This document shows positions 6,278-7,243 of a stretch of 7,243 bases of DNA, piece by piece (position 1 is the stretch's first letter; the number at the start of each line of letters is the position of its first letter). Position numbers and translations under genes: made by a program. Under the pieces are notes generated by a model, which was given only the letters and a program-made list of their open reading frames with translations, searched no databases and was not told where the DNA came from. The DNA is from Bacteroidales bacterium (GTDB taxonomy: Bacteria; Bacteroidota; Bacteroidia; Bacteroidales; DTU049). The DNA lies in NCBI GenBank assembly GCA_018056215.1, contig JAGPGB010000056.1, positions 1 through 7,243 on the forward strand, in the 5' to 3' direction.

Positions 6278-7231
6278 ATGATACATAAAAGAATTTTAGT
6301 TACAGGAGGTGCAGGATTCATAGGATCTCATTTATGTGAAAAGTTATTAAATGAAGGTAATGAAGTAATCTGCTTAGATAATCTTTTTACATCTACAAAA
6401 GATAATATTGCTCCATTAATGGATAATAAATATTTCGAATTTATTAGACATGATATCATACAACCAATTCATTTAGAAATAGATGAGATATATAATTTAG
6501 CTTGTCCAGCTTCGCCAATTCATTATCAATATAATCCTATTAAGACTATTAAAACTTCTGTTATGGGAGCAATAAATATGCTTGGATTAGCTAAAAGAGT
6601 AAAAGCTAAAATTCTGCAAGCAAGTACAAGTGAAGTCTATGGAGATCCGTTGGTACATCCACAATATGAAGAATATTGGGGGAATGTAAATCCAATCGGG
6701 CCACGTTCTTGTTATGACGAAGGCAAGCGTTGTGCTGAATCATTGTTTATAAATTATTATTTTCAAAACAAAGTAAGAATTAAAATAGCACGAATTTTTA
6801 ATACTTATGGACCACGCATGCATCCTAATGATGGTAGAGTAGTTTCTAACTTTATTATTCAAGCAATACAAAATAAACCTATAACGATATATGGTGATGG
6901 AAGCCAAACGAGAAGTTTTTGCTACGTAGATGATATGCTTGATGGATTAATAAAATTGATGAATACTAATGATGAAATCATTGGGCCAATAAATTTAGGT
7001 AATCCATCAGAATTTAAAATTATCGAATTAGCAGAATTGATAATAGATTTAACTAGTTCAAAATCGCAAATAATACATTTGCCATTACCTGAAGATGATC
7101 CAATAAGAAGACAACCAGACATAACCAAAGCCAAATCAATATTAGAATGGCACCCAAAGATTAGTCTAAAAGATGGATTAATAAAGACCATAGAATATTT
7201 CGAAAGATTAATGATAGAGGGGAATTTATAA
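6278..7231 (+). CDS. uxs: UDP-glucuronate decarboxylase (UDP-xylose synthase)
   Basis: This cytoplasmic extended short-chain dehydrogenase converts UDP-glucuronate to UDP-xylose and CO2 through a 4-keto intermediate, with tightly bound NAD+ recycled. In its 317 residues the NAD site TGGAGFIG (9-16) and D34 are followed by the characteristic YNLACPASPIHYQYNP (72-86), STSEVYGDP (116-124, with the catalytic Ser/Thr and Glu119), the catalytic pair Tyr146-x3-Lys150 in YDEGK, RIFNTYGPRMHPNDGRVV (172-189) and RSFCYVDD (212-219). The tail motif PEDDPIRRQPDI (271-282) is diagnostic for UXS within the family and separates it from UDP-glucose epimerases and dTDP-glucose dehydratases. It directly uses the Ugd product, so both genes form a UDP-xylose pathway. 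It lacks the C-terminal formyltransferase partner of ArnA. Whether it is read from the ugd transcript or from its own promoter is unclear. No terminator follows within the window. Confidence 0.94.
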   Translation: MIHKRILVTGGAGFIGSHLCEKLLNEGNEVICLDNLFTSTKDNIAPLMDNKYFEFIRHDIIQPIHLEIDEIYNLACPASPIHYQYNPIKTIKTSVMGAINMLGLAKRVKAKILQASTSEVYGDPLVHPQYEEYWGNVNPIGPRSCYDEGKRCAESLFINYYFQNKVRIKIARIFNTYGPRMHPNDGRVVSNFIIQAIQNKPITIYGDGSQTRSFCYVDDMLDGLIKLMNTNDEIIGPINLGNPSEFKIIELAELIIDLTSSKSQIIHLPLPEDDPIRRQPDITKAKSILEWHPKISLKDGLIKTIEYFERLMIEGNL

Positions 7232-7243
7232 AAGGGATTAATA

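Noticed and set aside
6922..7191. Minus-strand open frame of 89 codons
   Set aside because: It is antisense to the C-terminal part of uxs and has no supporting motif or promoter.
1..7243. CRISPR array, insertion sequence, tRNA, rRNA or defence system
   Set aside because: No spaced direct repeats, transposase, terminal repeats or structured RNA signature were seen on either strand.

Overview
The window looks like chromosomal DNA of a low-G+C member of the Bacteroidota, probably Bacteroidales. The support is (i) promoters of the Bacteroidota type, with a TAnnTTTG -7 box in perfect form ahead of three genes; (ii) no Shine-Dalgarno sequences ahead of the start codons, only A/T-rich leaders; (iii) a two-subunit 2-oxoglutarate:ferredoxin oxidoreductase with the gamma domain fused to alpha, as is usual in this phylum; and (iv) a lipoprotein start (lipobox, then a KYEEGP..SLRSK sequence) of a type I associate with Bacteroidota. 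The strong A+T bias could fit a host-associated or symbiotic Bacteroidales, but no species can be named from this alone.

Layout, left to right. Positions 1-113 (minus strand) hold the first 37 codons of a lipoprotein gene that runs off the left edge, with its promoter at 142-173. A strong hairpin terminator at 186-222 separates it from an MFS transporter gene (243-1655, minus), which has its own promoter at 1686-1715. A second hairpin terminator (1741-1774) closes the korAB operon (korB 1794-2831, korA 2844-4688, minus). A 112-bp divergent promoter region (4689-4800) then leads rightwards into ugd (4801-6126, plus) and uxs (6278-7231, plus), separated by 151 bp of unusual composition. The last 12 bases after uxs hold no recognisable feature.

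Functionally there are three themes. KorAB converts 2-oxoglutarate and CoA to succinyl-CoA and CO2 with ferredoxin as electron carrier (reversible), a central step of anaerobic carbon and amino-acid metabolism. The neighbouring MFS protein resembles the MFSD1-type branch, whose animal member is reported as a dipeptide carrier; import of peptides for amino-acid fermentation would fit beside KorAB, but that is inference. Ugd and Uxs are consecutive enzymes making UDP-xylose from UDP-glucose by way of UDP-glucuronate, presumably for surface polysaccharide or glycoprotein.

I see no convincing new multi-gene system. The points worth a second look are the G-rich island and E. coli-like promoter between ugd and uxs, the MFSD1-like transporter, the start-codon correction for that transporter, and the edge lipoprotein gene.
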